Below are positions 17,638 through 29,927 of a stretch of 64,000 bases of DNA, one piece after another (the stretch's first letter is position 1; each line of letters opens with the position of its first letter). The DNA comes from Blastococcus sp. TF02A-35 (GTDB lineage Bacteria; Actinomycetota; Actinomycetes; Mycobacteriales; Geodermatophilaceae): positions 19,103 through 83,102 of the forward strand of contig NZ_SPQP01000015.1 of the NCBI RefSeq assembly GCF_004571075.1. Reading direction: 5' to 3'. The translations under genes were made by a program, and so were the position numbers. A model generated the notes under the pieces. That model was not told where the DNA came from. It did not search any database and worked only from the letters and a program-made list of their open reading frames with translations.

Positions 17638-18375
17638 GTGCACGACTTCCCCGCGGGCCGGTTCGCGGTGTGGGCCACCGCCTGGCTCACCGGCCGCGCC
17701 TCCTTCGACGACGCCCTCGACGGGATCGCCGGCGACGACGCCCACCGGGTCGTGGGCCTCGCGGGAGACCAGGCGGCGGTGCCCCTCGGCGAGGCGTTGA
17801 GCGCCCTGCGCGGGCTCGGTGAGCGGCGCGTCCGGCTGGTGCTCCCCGCGCCGGGCGACGTCCGCGGGCTGCCCGCCGTCCCCGGGCTGGCGACCTCGGC
17901 GCTGGAGGCGGGCCAGGCCGCCGTCGGCGAGCGGGTGGTGCTGGTGCCGGAGCCGCTGGGCTCAGGGGTCGTGCAGTGGACGGCGTTCGCGCTGGACGGC
18001 GTCCCGGCTCCTCCCCCGGCCGTCGAGGGCACGCTGCGCGCGGCGTCGGGTGCCCTCGACCTGGCCGTCACCGACTCGGCGCGGACGCTGGCCGAGCTCG
18101 ACCTGGCCCGGTGGCATCCCGAGGTGCCCACGCTGCTGGCCGGGCTCGCCCGGCCGCGGCCGGCGCCGGGGCTGCCCGAGGACCACGACCCGCTGGCGCT
18201 GTCCATCCTCGGCCGGGCGCTGCGGCTGGCCGCCGTCCTGGACCTCGCGGCGACCGACGCCCCGGGTGCCGCGGTCAACCAGGCCCAGGCTGCTCGCCGG
18301 GACGAGGCCCTGCGGCCGCTGGGCAGCGCGGTGCGCGAGGCGGTGACCGCGGCCTACAACGCCGTGCCGCGCTGA
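17638..18375 (+). CDS. Conserved hypothetical protein, leaderless
   Basis: A 245-residue, Ala/Leu-rich soluble protein with no motif I recognise. It begins M-H-D-F-P-A-G-R-F-A-V-W-A-T-A-W-L and looks mostly helical with a middle part of short strands (R-V-R-L-V-L-P-A-P-G-D). The GTG start at 17638 is exactly 7 bases after TAGCCT (17625-17630), so a leaderless transcript is likely. It diverges from the nfeD-like gene, and argG follows 44 bases on, across the ARG boxes. Coding potential (high GC at third positions, no in-frame stop) is clear; function is unknown. Confidence 0.7.
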   Translation: MHDFPAGRFAVWATAWLTGRASFDDALDGIAGDDAHRVVGLAGDQAAVPLGEALSALRGLGERRVRLVLPAPGDVRGLPAVPGLATSALEAGQAAVGERVVLVPEPLGSGVVQWTAFALDGVPAPPPAVEGTLRAASGALDLAVTDSARTLAELDLARWHPEVPTLLAGLARPRPAPGLPEDHDPLALSILGRALRLAAVLDLAATDAPGAAVNQAQAARRDEALRPLGSAVREAVTAAYNAVPR

Positions 18376-18382
18376 CCCCGGT

Positions 18383-19871
<1,489 letters not shown>

Positions 19872-19884
19872 GCGGGGTCCGGCC

Positions 19885-20298
19885 ATGGCCGTGGTGCTGG
19901 TGACGGGCATGTCGGGTGCCGGCAAGTCCACCGTCCTGGCCGAGCTGGCCAGGCTGGGCCACCGCGTCGTCGACACCGACGACGGGGGCTGGATCGAGGC
20001 CGCGCGCGTCGACGGCGCCGGGGAGGCCGAGCCGCTCCGGCACGAGCAGCGGATGGCCGCGCCGCTGGACGTGCTGCTGGAGCGGGTCTCCACGCGTCCG
20101 GCGAACCCGTTCGGGCGGACCCCGGCGGACCGGGCACGGATCGCCGAGGACACCCTGGCCGTCGAGCCGCTGCTGCGCCGGCGGGCCACGCACGAGATCG
20201 ACACCCGCCGGCCGCTGGACGACGTCGTCCGGGCCGTGCTGGTGGCCGCCTCCGGCGGCGCGAGCGAACCTCCTGACCGGAGCACCGGACGCGGCTAG
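19885..20298 (+). CDS. Small P-loop kinase-like ATP-binding protein
   Basis: A 137-residue P-loop protein. Walker A is G-M-S-G-A-G-K-S-T at residues 8-16, followed by the V-V-D-T-D-D-G-G-W segment common in gluconate/shikimate/adenylate-type kinases. A lid-like R-I-A-E-D ... R-R-R-A-T-H-E-I-D-T-R-R-P region closes the protein, which ends in V-V-R-A-V-L. It is shorter than most family members and lacks a clear substrate domain. It begins 13 bases after argG, so it may be cotranscribed, but a role in arginine metabolism is not implied. Substrate unknown. Confidence 0.75.
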   Translation: MAVVLVTGMSGAGKSTVLAELARLGHRVVDTDDGGWIEAARVDGAGEAEPLRHEQRMAAPLDVLLERVSTRPANPFGRTPADRARIAEDTLAVEPLLRRRATHEIDTRRPLDDVVRAVLVAASGGASEPPDRSTGRG

Positions 20299-20307
20299 CG
20301 TTCCTCC

Positions 20308-20958
20308 ATGGCTGCGCCCATGACGATGAACCGCGTGATCCACGCCGCGGTGCGGCGGGACCTGCAGCGCCTGGAGACGGCGCTGGACGACTGGCGGGAG
20401 GGCGACCGCGCCCGCGGCGGCGAGCTCGACCGGGCCTTCGCGAACCTCCGCGCGGAGCTGACCCACCACCACGAGACTGAGGACACCCACATCTGGCCGA
20501 TGCTGGCCGCCAAGGGGGTCGACCCCGAGCTGCTGGCCGCGATGGAGGACGAGCACGAGGCGATGGCCGAGGCCCTCGCCCGCACGGCCACGGCGCTCGG
20601 GGCACTGGCCGCCACGGGCAGCACCGCGGACGCCGCCGCCGCGAGCGCGAGCGTGGGCCGGACGCGGGAGATCGTGGAGCGTCACCTCCGCCACGAGGAG
20701 GACGACCTCGAGCCGCAGCTGGCCCCCCACCACGGCTCGCCGGAGTGGAAGGCCGTGGAGCGGAAGCTGCGCAGCCGGCCGCTCGGCGACACCGGCCGCT
20801 TCTTCGCCTGGCTCACCGACGGGGCGGCCGAGCCGGAGCGTCAGTTCCTCCGGTCCACCGTGCCCGCGCCGGTGCTCACCGTCTTCACCCGCGTGCTGGG
20901 CCGCCGGTACACCCGCGAGGTCGCGCCCCTGTGGCGGGCGCAGACCTCACGGCACTGA
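20308..20958 (+). CDS. Hemerythrin-like HHE domain protein
   Basis: A 216-residue helical protein with the hemerythrin cation-binding pattern: a His near residue 10 (V-I-H-A-A-V), H-H-H-E-T-E-D near residue 52, D-E-H-E-A-M-A near residue 82, and H-L-R-H-E-E-D-D-L-E-P near residue 125. These would hold a di-iron centre that can bind oxygen, NO or act as iron store. The C-terminal third (F-L-R-S-T-V-P-A-P-V-L) is an extra helix common in actinobacterial members. ATG follows TAGCGT (20296-20301) by 6 bases, so the mRNA is probably leaderless and separate from argG. Confidence 0.85.
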   Translation: MAAPMTMNRVIHAAVRRDLQRLETALDDWREGDRARGGELDRAFANLRAELTHHHETEDTHIWPMLAAKGVDPELLAAMEDEHEAMAEALARTATALGALAATGSTADAAAASASVGRTREIVERHLRHEEDDLEPQLAPHHGSPEWKAVERKLRSRPLGDTGRFFAWLTDGAAEPERQFLRSTVPAPVLTVFTRVLGRRYTREVAPLWRAQTSRH

Positions 20959-21038
20959 TCAGGCGGGCCGGCCGCGGCGGGAACCGTCGCTGTCGCGCCA
21001 CGTCCGTGTTCGTCGAACACTCGCCACCTGCCCCCTCT

Positions 21039-21066
21039 GCCCGAGCAGGACGCGAGCTGCTCGGGC
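21039..21066. terminator. Hairpin between convergent hemerythrin and cutinase genes
   Basis: GCCCGAGCAG pairs perfectly with CTGCTCGGGC over an 8-base loop. It lies 16 bases before the cutinase stop and 80 bases after the hemerythrin stop. Confidence 0.7.
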
Positions 21067-21082
21067 GGGGTCGGCGCGGCTC

Positions 21083-22363
21083 CTAGCGTCCGAGTGCCCT
21101 CCTGGCATCGGAACCGGAGTGGCTGCCCATCGCGCGCAGCAAGTGCGCGGAGGTACGCGCGTAGGCGAGATGTGCGTCCACCCCACCCTTCACGAGGCTG
21201 CCCCCGGCAAGGCCGCCGAGAGGCCCTCCAGCGAGGAGGAGAGGTAGCAATGGGGCGTAGGACCGGTTCGTCGTGTCGCAGACGACGTCCATCTTGTTGC
21301 AGATGTTGAACGTCTTGTCCTCCAGGGCCCGCGGAAGCGGTGTCGCAATCTCCATCCCAGCGGCATAGACGCCACGGTTCGCACCAGCGGACCCGAAGTC
21401 CATCCCGTCTCGCCCGGGAAAGCGATTGGGGTCGGCGATGAGGTTGACCGCCGCGAGGTGCTTGTCTCCGCCCCAGCCGCGGCTGGCCAGGTTGACCACC
21501 AAGGCTCCCTGGCTGTAGCCCGCGAGGATCCACTTCTCATCGGGGCAGCTCGTAGCGGCACGGGTGAGCAGCCGGGTAAGCCGGTTCTGCCCATCAGCGA
21601 TGCTGTCGAAGTACTGCCCGTAACCGTTCGTGGCGATAGACGTCACCGAGGCTGCGGTGTAGTTGATATAGACCTGACGCAGCGAGATGCTGCGGGGCAG
21701 CAGACGGTCCACCTGGTTGGCGACAACGCTGACCTCGCCACCCCAGCTCTGGGTCTGCCCTGAGCCGCGGACCCCCACGAACATCACGTCGGCGCATCCT
21801 TGGCCGATCGCTTCCGTGTCACTGACGGGAGGGACGTGTCCGACGATCCGCGGGACCGACGGTCGGCCGATCGTGAGGACGGGAGTCGCCGAGGCGTTGA
21901 CGGTGCTGTACTCCACGGAGACGTACGCCTGGGCCGTGCCCGGCTGCGCCCCGGCTGCCACTCGGAGGGTGAAGACGTCCGTCTTCACGGCGCCTCGTCC
22001 GGCATACGACTCCGGGCACTCCGCTTGAGCAAGACCTCCCGCGTACCCGGCCTGGGTGACCGTGCATGAGCCAGCGTTCTGACGGCCGACGAAGGACAGG
22101 ACGGCGGGGTCGTAGGAGACCGCGAAGTAGCCCTGATCCAGCGGCCGCGGCTCGTAGACCGGGTTGGGAACCGCAGGCTCACGCGTGCTGATAGTGAGCT
22201 GCACGGTGCTTCCGGGTGCCGCAGAGCTCAGGAAGCGGGCCTCGACAGTGCCCGAGCTGGGCCCGGCGTGCGCCACTCCGGCGAATGCCAGCAGCAGCAC
22301 CGCGCTGAGCACCGCCGCGAGCGCACCAGAAATGATCTTTCGAGCACCGGTCGGCTTCCGCAT
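21083..22363 (-). CDS. Secreted cutinase-family esterase with an N-terminal beta-sandwich
   Basis: A 426-residue secreted protein. A signal peptide ends at A-H-A (residue 33). Residues 38-166 form a beta-rich domain whose Y-F-A-V-S-Y-D-P-A-V-L-S-F and D-V-F-T-L-R-V-A-A-G-A-Q-P-G-T segments resemble cohesin-type domains. Residues 185-415 are a cutinase/alpha-beta hydrolase (PF01083): G-V-R-G-S-G-Q oxyanion strand, Ser284 in G-Y-S-Q-G, Asp359 in C-N-K-M-D-V-V-C-D, and His397 in D-A-H-L-A-Y-A. Substrate could be cutin, lipids or polyesters. The gene is visibly lower in GC than its neighbours, which suggests transfer. It stands alone on the minus strand. Confidence 0.87.
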   Translation of the reverse strand: MRKPTGARKIISGALAAVLSAVLLLAFAGVAHAGPSSGTVEARFLSSAAPGSTVQLTISTREPAVPNPVYEPRPLDQGYFAVSYDPAVLSFVGRQNAGSCTVTQAGYAGGLAQAECPESYAGRGAVKTDVFTLRVAAGAQPGTAQAYVSVEYSTVNASATPVLTIGRPSVPRIVGHVPPVSDTEAIGQGCADVMFVGVRGSGQTQSWGGEVSVVANQVDRLLPRSISLRQVYINYTAASVTSIATNGYGQYFDSIADGQNRLTRLLTRAATSCPDEKWILAGYSQGALVVNLASRGWGGDKHLAAVNLIADPNRFPGRDGMDFGSAGANRGVYAAGMEIATPLPRALEDKTFNICNKMDVVCDTTNRSYAPLLPLLLAGGPLGGLAGGSLVKGGVDAHLAYARTSAHLLRAMGSHSGSDARRALGR

Positions 22364-22510
22364 GTCTCCCCCAGACAGCCGGACGCTCCACCATCAGGTG
22401 GCTGTGCGGCCGCACGGTAGCCATGGTGCCGACCACCCACCAGAGGCCTGTGCGCGCCGGTTGAACGCCGAGGCGTGCGGCTAGGGCGATCGCCGAGACG
22501 GCGACACCGA

Positions 22511-23656
22511 TCAGGTGGTCGGGCGGGCCGGCCGCGGCGGGGTGAAGCAGCAGGCCGCCGGGCAGTTCGTGCCCAGCCGCGGCTCGCCGCCGGCCCGGCG
22601 CTCGGCGAGCAGCCCGACCAGCGACGACACGAAGTCCGGGTGCGTGCCCGCCGTCGCCGCCCGGGCGAAGGCCAGGCCCAGCTCGGCGGCGGTCTCCCGG
22701 GCCTCGTTGTCGAGGTCCCAGATCACCTCGAGGTGGTCGCTGACGAACCCGACCGGGAAGAGGACGACGGCCTTCTCCCCCGCCTCGGCCAGCGCCTTGA
22801 GGTGGTCGTTCACGTCGGGCTCCAGCCACGGCACCGACGGCGGGCCGGAGCGGCTCTGCCAGACCAGGTCGAAGTCGCGGCCGGGGACCGCCGTCTCCAC
22901 GACGCGGCGCGCGGTCTCCATGAGCTCTGCCTCGTAGGCGTGCCCGTCCGGCCCGGCGACGGCGGCCATCGTGTCGGGGATGCTGTGCGCCGTCGCCACC
23001 AGGCGCGCGGCGTCGCGCAGCTCGGCCGGGATGTGCGCCAGCGCCTCGACGAGCGCGTCGGCGTTGGCCCGCACGAAGCCCTCGGCATCGAAGTAGTGCG
23101 GCAGCTTCTCCGCGGTCGGCCCGCCCGGGGCGGCGGCGGAGCCGGTCATCGCCGCGCGGGCCCGGGCGATGTCCTCGTGGTACTGCCGGCAGCCGGAGAA
23201 CGACGCGTAGGCCGACGTCGCCAGGACGTAGGCGTGCTGGATGCCGTCGTCGGCCATCTGCTGCCAGACGTCCTCGACGTAGGGCGCCCAGTTCCGGTTG
23301 CCCCAGTAGACCGGCAGGTCGATGCCGGCCGACCGCAGCTCGCCCTCAAGCGCCGCGATCAGCGCCTTGTTCTGGTCGTTGATCGGGCTGACGCCGCCGA
23401 AGTGGTGGTAGTGCTCGGCCACCTCCTCCAGCCGCTCGCGCGGGATGCCGCGGCCGCGGGTGACGTTCTCCAGGAACGGCATGACGTCGTCATGGCCCTC
23501 CGGGCCGCCGAACGACAGCAGCAGGAGAGCCTCTCGGCGGCCGGCCGGGGCCGGGGCGGACGACGGCTGCGCACCGCCGTTGTTGCGGACGGCGAGCGAG
23601 GGGTCCTCGTCGGGTCGCTGGCCGTCAGGGGTGATGTCGACGAGAGCGCGGGGCAC
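22511..23656 (-). CDS. hemH: Ferrochelatase (coproporphyrin III type, CpfC)
   Basis: A 381-residue ferrochelatase with a 40-residue N-terminal extension. It has the [10 protein letters not shown] start, [18 protein letters not shown], the metal-binding T-A-H-S-I-P histidine and [12 protein letters not shown]. Cysteines in S-G-C-R-Q-Y and the C-terminal N-C-P-A-A-C-C fit the [2Fe-2S] cluster of actinobacterial enzymes. In actinobacteria it inserts iron into coproporphyrin III in the coproporphyrin-dependent haem pathway. It is third in a fabG-inhA-hemH run, 37 bases after inhA, the same order as in Mycobacterium. Confidence 0.95.
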   Translation of the reverse strand: MPRALVDITPDGQRPDEDPSLAVRNNGGAQPSSAPAPAGRREALLLLSFGGPEGHDDVMPFLENVTRGRGIPRERLEEVAEHYHHFGGVSPINDQNKALIAALEGELRSAGIDLPVYWGNRNWAPYVEDVWQQMADDGIQHAYVLATSAYASFSGCRQYHEDIARARAAMTGSAAAPGGPTAEKLPHYFDAEGFVRANADALVEALAHIPAELRDAARLVATAHSIPDTMAAVAGPDGHAYEAELMETARRVVETAVPGRDFDLVWQSRSGPPSVPWLEPDVNDHLKALAEAGEKAVVLFPVGFVSDHLEVIWDLDNEARETAAELGLAFARAATAGTHPDFVSSLVGLLAERRAGGEPRLGTNCPAACCFTPPRPARPTT

Positions 23657-23693
23657 GGCAGTTCTTCCTGTTGCGGGGTGCAGCTGGATGCAG

Positions 23694-24475
23694 TCACACG
23701 CCGACGGCGTGGAAGCCTCCGTCGACGTGGACGATCTCGCCGGTGGTGGCCGGGAACCAGTCTGACAAGAGGGCGACGACGGCCTTGCCCGCGGGTTCGG
23801 TGTCGGTGACCGACCAGCCCAGCGGGGCGCGGCCCTCCCACGCCTCCTCGAACTGCTTGCTGCCGGGGATCGACTTCATCGCCATGCTGCGCAGCGGCCC
23901 GGCGGCGACGATGTTGGAGCGCACGCCCTCCGGGCCGAGCTCGCGGGCCACGTACCGGGAGGTGGACTCCAGCGCCGCCTTGGCCGCGCCCATCCAGCCG
24001 TAGACCGGCCAGGCCACGGAGGCGTCGAAGGTCAGCCCGACCACCGACGAGGGGTTGGCCAGCAGCGGCCGGCAGGCCTGGGTGAGCGAGGCGTAGGACC
24101 ACGCCGAGACCTGGAACGCCGTCGCCGCGTGCTCCCACGCGACCTCGGGGAAGCCCTCCCCCATGGCCTCCTGCGGCGCGAAGCCGATGGAGTGGACGAC
24201 GCCGTCCAGGCGGTCGAAGTCCTGCTCGCGCAGCCGCTCGGCCAGCGTCGACAGGTGCTCGGTGTTCGTCACGTCGAGCTCGACGACAGCGGCCTCCTGC
24301 GGCAGCCGCTTGGCGATCCGCTGGCACAGCGAGAGCGCGCGGCCGAAGTTGGACAGGACGACGGTGGCGCCCTGCTCCTGGGCCAGCCGGGCGGTGGCGA
24401 AGGCGATCGACGCCTCGGTCAGCACGCCTGTCACCAAGACCTTCTTGCCCGCCAGGATCCCGTCGATGCCGCTCA

Positions 24476-24476
<1 letters not shown>
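23694..24476 (-). CDS. inhA: Enoyl-ACP reductase (InhA/FabI)
   Basis: A 260-residue NADH-dependent enoyl-ACP reductase of type II fatty-acid synthesis. It has the FabI-type nucleotide loop [14 protein letters not shown], and the active-site Y-G-W-M-G-A-A-K with the Tyr-(x)6-Lys spacing of InhA-like enzymes. The start codon shares one base with the fabG stop (TGATG), so both are coupled. This is the enzyme class blocked by isoniazid adducts and triclosan. Confidence 0.95.
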
Positions 24477-25357
<881 letters not shown>

Positions 25358-25864
25358 CTACGCCGCGAGGTAGGCGTACAGCTTCGCGCGCGCGTCGTGA
25401 CGGGCCAGGTCGCGGAGGTTCCGCAGCATCTCCAGCAGGTCGGCCGGGTCGGCGTGCGCGAGCTCCTCGGTGCGGCTCCACGCCTCGGCCACCTCGGTGA
25501 GGCGGGCGTCGCCGGCGGCCGCGACCGCTTCGCGCAGCGCGTCGCTGACGGTCATGACCACGACGTCGCCGGTGGGGGTGGCGGCCACCTCGGCGCCGTG
25601 CCGCGGGTCCTCCTGCACGGTGTCGTAGCCGACGCCGGTCAGCAGCTCGGCGAGCGTCCCGAGCGCGACCACGGGGTCGGCGGCACGGGTCGCGAAGGCC
25701 GGGTAGCCGGGACCGAGCTCGGTGACCACCGGCTCCGTGCGGAAGAGCCCGGTCTTCCGGTGGCCGGTGACCTCCGGCCACCCGAGCGGCCCGCCCGGCC
25801 TGGTCAGCGCTGCCGCGGCGGCCGCGTCGTCGTCGGCCAGGAAGTAGACGTAGTCGACACCCAC
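25358..25864 (-). CDS. Hypothetical protein
   Basis: A 168-residue soluble protein starting M-G-V-D-Y-V-Y-F-L-A-D-D-D. The GTG at 25864 lies 6 bases after CAGGAT on its strand, suggesting a leaderless mRNA; the ORF could extend 11 codons further. It contains a T-G-H-R-K-T-G-L-F-R-T segment and a helical, acidic C-terminus (E-E-L-A-H-A-D-P-A-D-L-L-E-M-L-R-N-L), which suggests a small immunity- or regulator-like fold, but I do not recognise a family. It diverges from the DCC gene, with 71 bases between starts. Confidence 0.55.
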   Translation of the reverse strand: MGVDYVYFLADDDAAAAAALTRPGGPLGWPEVTGHRKTGLFRTEPVVTELGPGYPAFATRAADPVVALGTLAELLTGVGYDTVQEDPRHGAEVAATPTGDVVVMTVSDALREAVAAAGDARLTEVAEAWSRTEELAHADPADLLEMLRNLRDLARHDARAKLYAYLAA

Positions 25865-25935
25865 GGCGGGATCCTGGCAGGTGGGAGCCTCGCGCATGGG
25901 AGAGTGCCGCGTCCCACCGACCGCCGGGAGTCCTC

Positions 25936-26331
25936 GTGCAGCGACCCGCCCTCGTCTTCGACGGCGACTGCGCCTTCTGCAGCCGCAGCGCCGGGCTGGC
26001 GCGCCGGATGCTGCCGGCCGACGCAGACGTCGTCCCCTGGCAGCAGGTGGACCTCGCGAGCGCCGGGGTCACCGCCGAGCGGGCGCAGCGAGAGGTGCTG
26101 TGGGTCGACCGCCACGGGACGGTCACGGGCGGCGCGGCCGCCGTCGCCCTCGCGCTGCGGGCCGCCGGTGGGCCTTGGGCGCTGCTCGGCTTCCTCCTGT
26201 GGCTGCCGCCGGCCCGCTGGCTCGCGCCGTCGGTGTACCGGCTGGTGGCGGCGAACCGGTACCGGCTGCCCGGCGGGACGGCGGCCTGTCGCGTGCCGTC
26301 CGCCCCGCCGCAGGCCGATCAGGGGTCGTAG
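25936..26331 (+). CDS. DCC-family thiol-disulfide oxidoreductase-like (DUF393)
   Basis: A 131-residue protein with the signature F-D-G-D-C-A-F-C at residues 8-15, whose D-x-x-C is the DCC motif of PF04134. A hydrophobic stretch (W-A-L-L-G-F-L-L-W-L-P) near residue 85 may touch the membrane, and Y-R-L-V-A-A-N-R-Y is typical of the family. A thioredoxin-like redox role is proposed for the family, but no substrate is known. The 3' end overlaps the convergent gene by 13 bases. Confidence 0.85.
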   Translation: MQRPALVFDGDCAFCSRSAGLARRMLPADADVVPWQQVDLASAGVTAERAQREVLWVDRHGTVTGGAAAVALALRAAGGPWALLGFLLWLPPARWLAPSVYRLVAANRYRLPGGTAACRVPSAPPQADQGS

Positions 26332-27566
26332 CTCATCCCCTCGGCCATGGCCAGGACGTCGTCGCGGGTGAGGGTGTCCGGTGCCTGGAAGAGGAACCCG
26401 GTGCCGTCGGGGAACTCGGCAGCGAGGTACCACATCCGCTTGCCCGTGCCCAGGTCGGCGAAGTGGTCGGGCACCGACACCAGCCGGGCCGGGCCCCCCT
26501 TGACGGTGACCTCCTCGACCGGGTTGCCGTCGGCCATCCCCTGCAGCACGACGTCCGGGGAGTCGTAGCCGCGCCACCGCTCGAGCAGGCTGACCGCCAC
26601 GCGCTCGCTCGGGTTCGTCGGGTCGGCCTCGTCGATGAGCGCGAGGTTGCCCAGGCTCTCGTAGCTGGACACCACCCACCCCTGGGGCGCGAGACCGAAC
26701 TGCAGCTGCACCGGCTGGGGGCGGTCGACGATCGACTCACCCACCGACACCAGAGCGGCCTCCGAGCCGTACCGGTCGCCCCACCCCCACACCCCGACCC
26801 ACAGCCCGTCGGCGCGCTGCCAGTAGAGCTCGGCGTAGGTGTCGCTGCACAGCTCCTCCGGCTCGTCCTCCTGTGCCGGTGAGGCGAGGGCGTAGGTGCA
26901 GGACGGCTCGGACAGGGTGGCGCGGGCGAAGTCGGCCGGCCGGCCGCCCACGGTGGTGGTGCCCCGGTCCTGGACCTCGTCGTCGGTGTAGGGCGGCGCG
27001 ATGTAGCTACCGGGCGGCGGCACCCGCGGATCCCGCTCGGAGACGGTGAACGTGAACCCCGGGTCGTCCTCCGAGCTGTACCGGGCGGAGTAGGTCAGCG
27101 GGTCCACGGCGCCGAACATCTCGAGTCCTCCCGCACGCACCAGGATCGGCGTCAGGCCGTCGGGCGCCGGGTCCAGCGAGTAGGGGAAGGTGATCGCCTC
27201 GGCGCCCACCAGCGTGAGTCCGCCCGGTGGGTCCAGCGGCAACGGCGCGGGCTCGACCGTGGCCGGGGCGGGCGTGGCGACCGGCTGCCGTACCGGCGCA
27301 GGCCCGTCCACGACGACGGCGGTGGCCCACGCCGCGGCGAGCACGAGCACACCCGCGCCGGCGCGGACCAACGTCCTCCGGCTCGGACGCCGACGGCGTG
27401 GTGCGGTGCGGGCCTCGGCAGCCAGCTGCCGGGCGGCGACGACCGAGGCGGGCTCGTCGGGCCCGGTGACGAGGCGGAGGAAGTCGGCGGGCAGCGCGGG
27501 AAGGTCGGCGTCGCGGACGCCGGAGGCCGCGGCCAGGCGGTCGTCGAGCTCTCGGTCGATGCTCAT
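26319..27566 (-). CDS. Membrane-anchored protein cotranscribed with ECF sigma factor
   Basis: A 415-residue protein: a cytoplasmic N-terminus of about 70 residues ending in R-R-R-R-P-S-R-R, one membrane helix (about 70-88), and a large extracytoplasmic domain with a Pro-rich linker and two or more Cys residues. Its start overlaps the sigma-factor stop by ATGA. The arrangement is that of an anti-sigma factor or sensor working with the sigma factor, although no zinc-binding anti-sigma motif is visible. The N-terminal D-R-L-A-A-A-S-G segment is typical of short actinobacterial membrane partners of ECF factors. Ligand unknown. Confidence 0.75.
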   Translation of the reverse strand: MSIDRELDDRLAAASGVRDADLPALPADFLRLVTGPDEPASVVAARQLAAEARTAPRRRRPSRRTLVRAGAGVLVLAAAWATAVVVDGPAPVRQPVATPAPATVEPAPLPLDPPGGLTLVGAEAITFPYSLDPAPDGLTPILVRAGGLEMFGAVDPLTYSARYSSEDDPGFTFTVSERDPRVPPPGSYIAPPYTDDEVQDRGTTTVGGRPADFARATLSEPSCTYALASPAQEDEPEELCSDTYAELYWQRADGLWVGVWGWGDRYGSEAALVSVGESIVDRPQPVQLQFGLAPQGWVVSSYESLGNLALIDEADPTNPSERVAVSLLERWRGYDSPDVVLQGMADGNPVEEVTVKGGPARLVSVPDHFADLGTGKRMWYLAAEFPDGTGFLFQAPDTLTRDDVLAMAEGMSYDP

Positions 27567-28102
27567 CGGGCGGTCTCCTCGTCGGTGGAGGGGTCGAGGG
27601 CGGCGCGGAGCCGGCCGCGGGCGCGGTGCAGGCGGACCCGTGCGGTCCCGGCCGTCAGACCGAGAGCCGCGGCGGCCTGGGCGGGGGTCAGCCCCTCCCA
27701 GGCGACCAGCGTCAGCAGCTCGCGGTCGTCGGCGGACAGCTGCTGCAGGGCGGTGCGCACGAGGGCGTTGTCCGCCGACCGCTGGAGCAGGTCGGCGGGG
27801 TCGGGGACGGCGTCCGGGGCGAAGGACCGGGCGAGCCGCTCCCCCAGCCGGCCGGCACGGTCCTGCCCGCGCAGCGCGTTGGCGAGGTGCCGGCGGGCGA
27901 TGCCGAACAGCCACGGCCGCGCGTCGTCCGGGTCCGGCGGCATGTCGGCCCGGCGCCGCCACGCGGTCGCGAACGTCTCGGCGACGACGTCGAGGGCGTC
28001 CTCCCGGGTGGCCGACCTCCGCAGCGCGTAGCCCAGCACCGCGGTGCCCGAGCTCCGGTAGACCTCCTCGAAGAGGTCCCGGCCGGATGGCGGTCTGGTC
28101 AT
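27563..28102 (-). CDS. ECF-type RNA polymerase sigma factor
   Basis: A 179-residue extracytoplasmic-function sigma factor with region 2 (L-F-E-E-V-Y-R-S-S-G ... A-L-D-V-V-A-E-T-F-A-T-A-W-R) and region 4 (L-T-L-V-A-W-E-G-L-T-P-A-Q-A-A-A-A-L-G-L). The start at the internal ATG (28102) removes a 10-residue low-complexity leader; the ORF could begin at a GTG at 28132. It is coupled to a membrane protein gene by a four-base overlap. A TAACGATC motif 55 bases upstream recurs before the next gene, rpf-like. Confidence 0.9.
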   Translation of the reverse strand: MTRPPSGRDLFEEVYRSSGTAVLGYALRRSATREDALDVVAETFATAWRRRADMPPDPDDARPWLFGIARRHLANALRGQDRAGRLGERLARSFAPDAVPDPADLLQRSADNALVRTALQQLSADDRELLTLVAWEGLTPAQAAAALGLTAGTARVRLHRARGRLRAALDPSTDEETAR

Positions 28103-28198
28103 GGGTGGTGGCGGCCCCTGCGTCGCGATCACATCCGGTACTTGTCCGGACCGTACTGATCGTTACAGCGCCGCCACGATCCGCTCAGGGACCAGCGG

Positions 28199-29482
<1,284 letters not shown>

Positions 29483-29514
29483 TCACAGCGCGGTCCAACG
29501 GTCGACGGCGTGGC

Positions 29515-29925
29515 TCAACCCGGACCGGCCGAGCGCCTCCGGCGCAACCAGCCGCCGCCGTACAGCGCCCAGAGCACGAGCAGCGGCTGGAAGAACAGCC
29601 GCACCAGGCGCTTGCGGTCGGTGTCGAGGCCGAAGGCGTCGGTGCCCTCGAGGTACTGCGCGACGTTGCCCGGGAAGATGACGACGAAGAACGCGGCCAG
29701 CAGCCCGCCGACGAGCCGCTTCCGCCGCGGCAGGGCGACGAAGGCCGCCCCCAGGGCGATCTCGGCGACCCCGGACCCCAGCACCGTGAGGTCCTCGTCC
29801 AGCGGGAACCACGCGGGCACCTGCGCCCGGAACTCCTCCCGCTGTGTCGTCAGGTGCAGCACCCCGGCGCCCACCATCGTCGCCCCCAGGACGAGTCGGG
29901 CGGCGGTCCGGGCGCGGGCGGCCAC
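29515..29925 (-). CDS. DoxX family membrane protein
   Basis: A 136-residue protein with four hydrophobic segments (R-L-V-L-G-A-T-M-V-G-A-G-V-L-H, G-S-G-V-A-E-I-A-L-G-A, G-G-L-L-A-A-F-F-V-V-I-F-P, L-L-V-L-W-A-L-Y). The order and the G-N-V-A-Q-Y-L segment fit the DoxX/DoxD-like family. The GTG at 29925 follows GGAGGAG and lies 2 bases after the DAHP synthase stop. Family members are linked to thiol redox and quinone pathways in actinobacteria, but a role here is not known. It ends the long minus-strand operon. Confidence 0.82.
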   Translation of the reverse strand: MAARARTAARLVLGATMVGAGVLHLTTQREEFRAQVPAWFPLDEDLTVLGSGVAEIALGAAFVALPRRKRLVGGLLAAFFVVIFPGNVAQYLEGTDAFGLDTDRKRLVRLFFQPLLVLWALYGGGWLRRRRSAGPG

Positions 29926-29927
29926 GG

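Noticed and set aside
21006..21020. GTGTTCG-T-CGAACAC palindrome as an SOS box
   Set aside because: LexA boxes read GAAC-N4-GTTC; here the halves are in the opposite order, and the site lies between convergent genes, away from any promoter.
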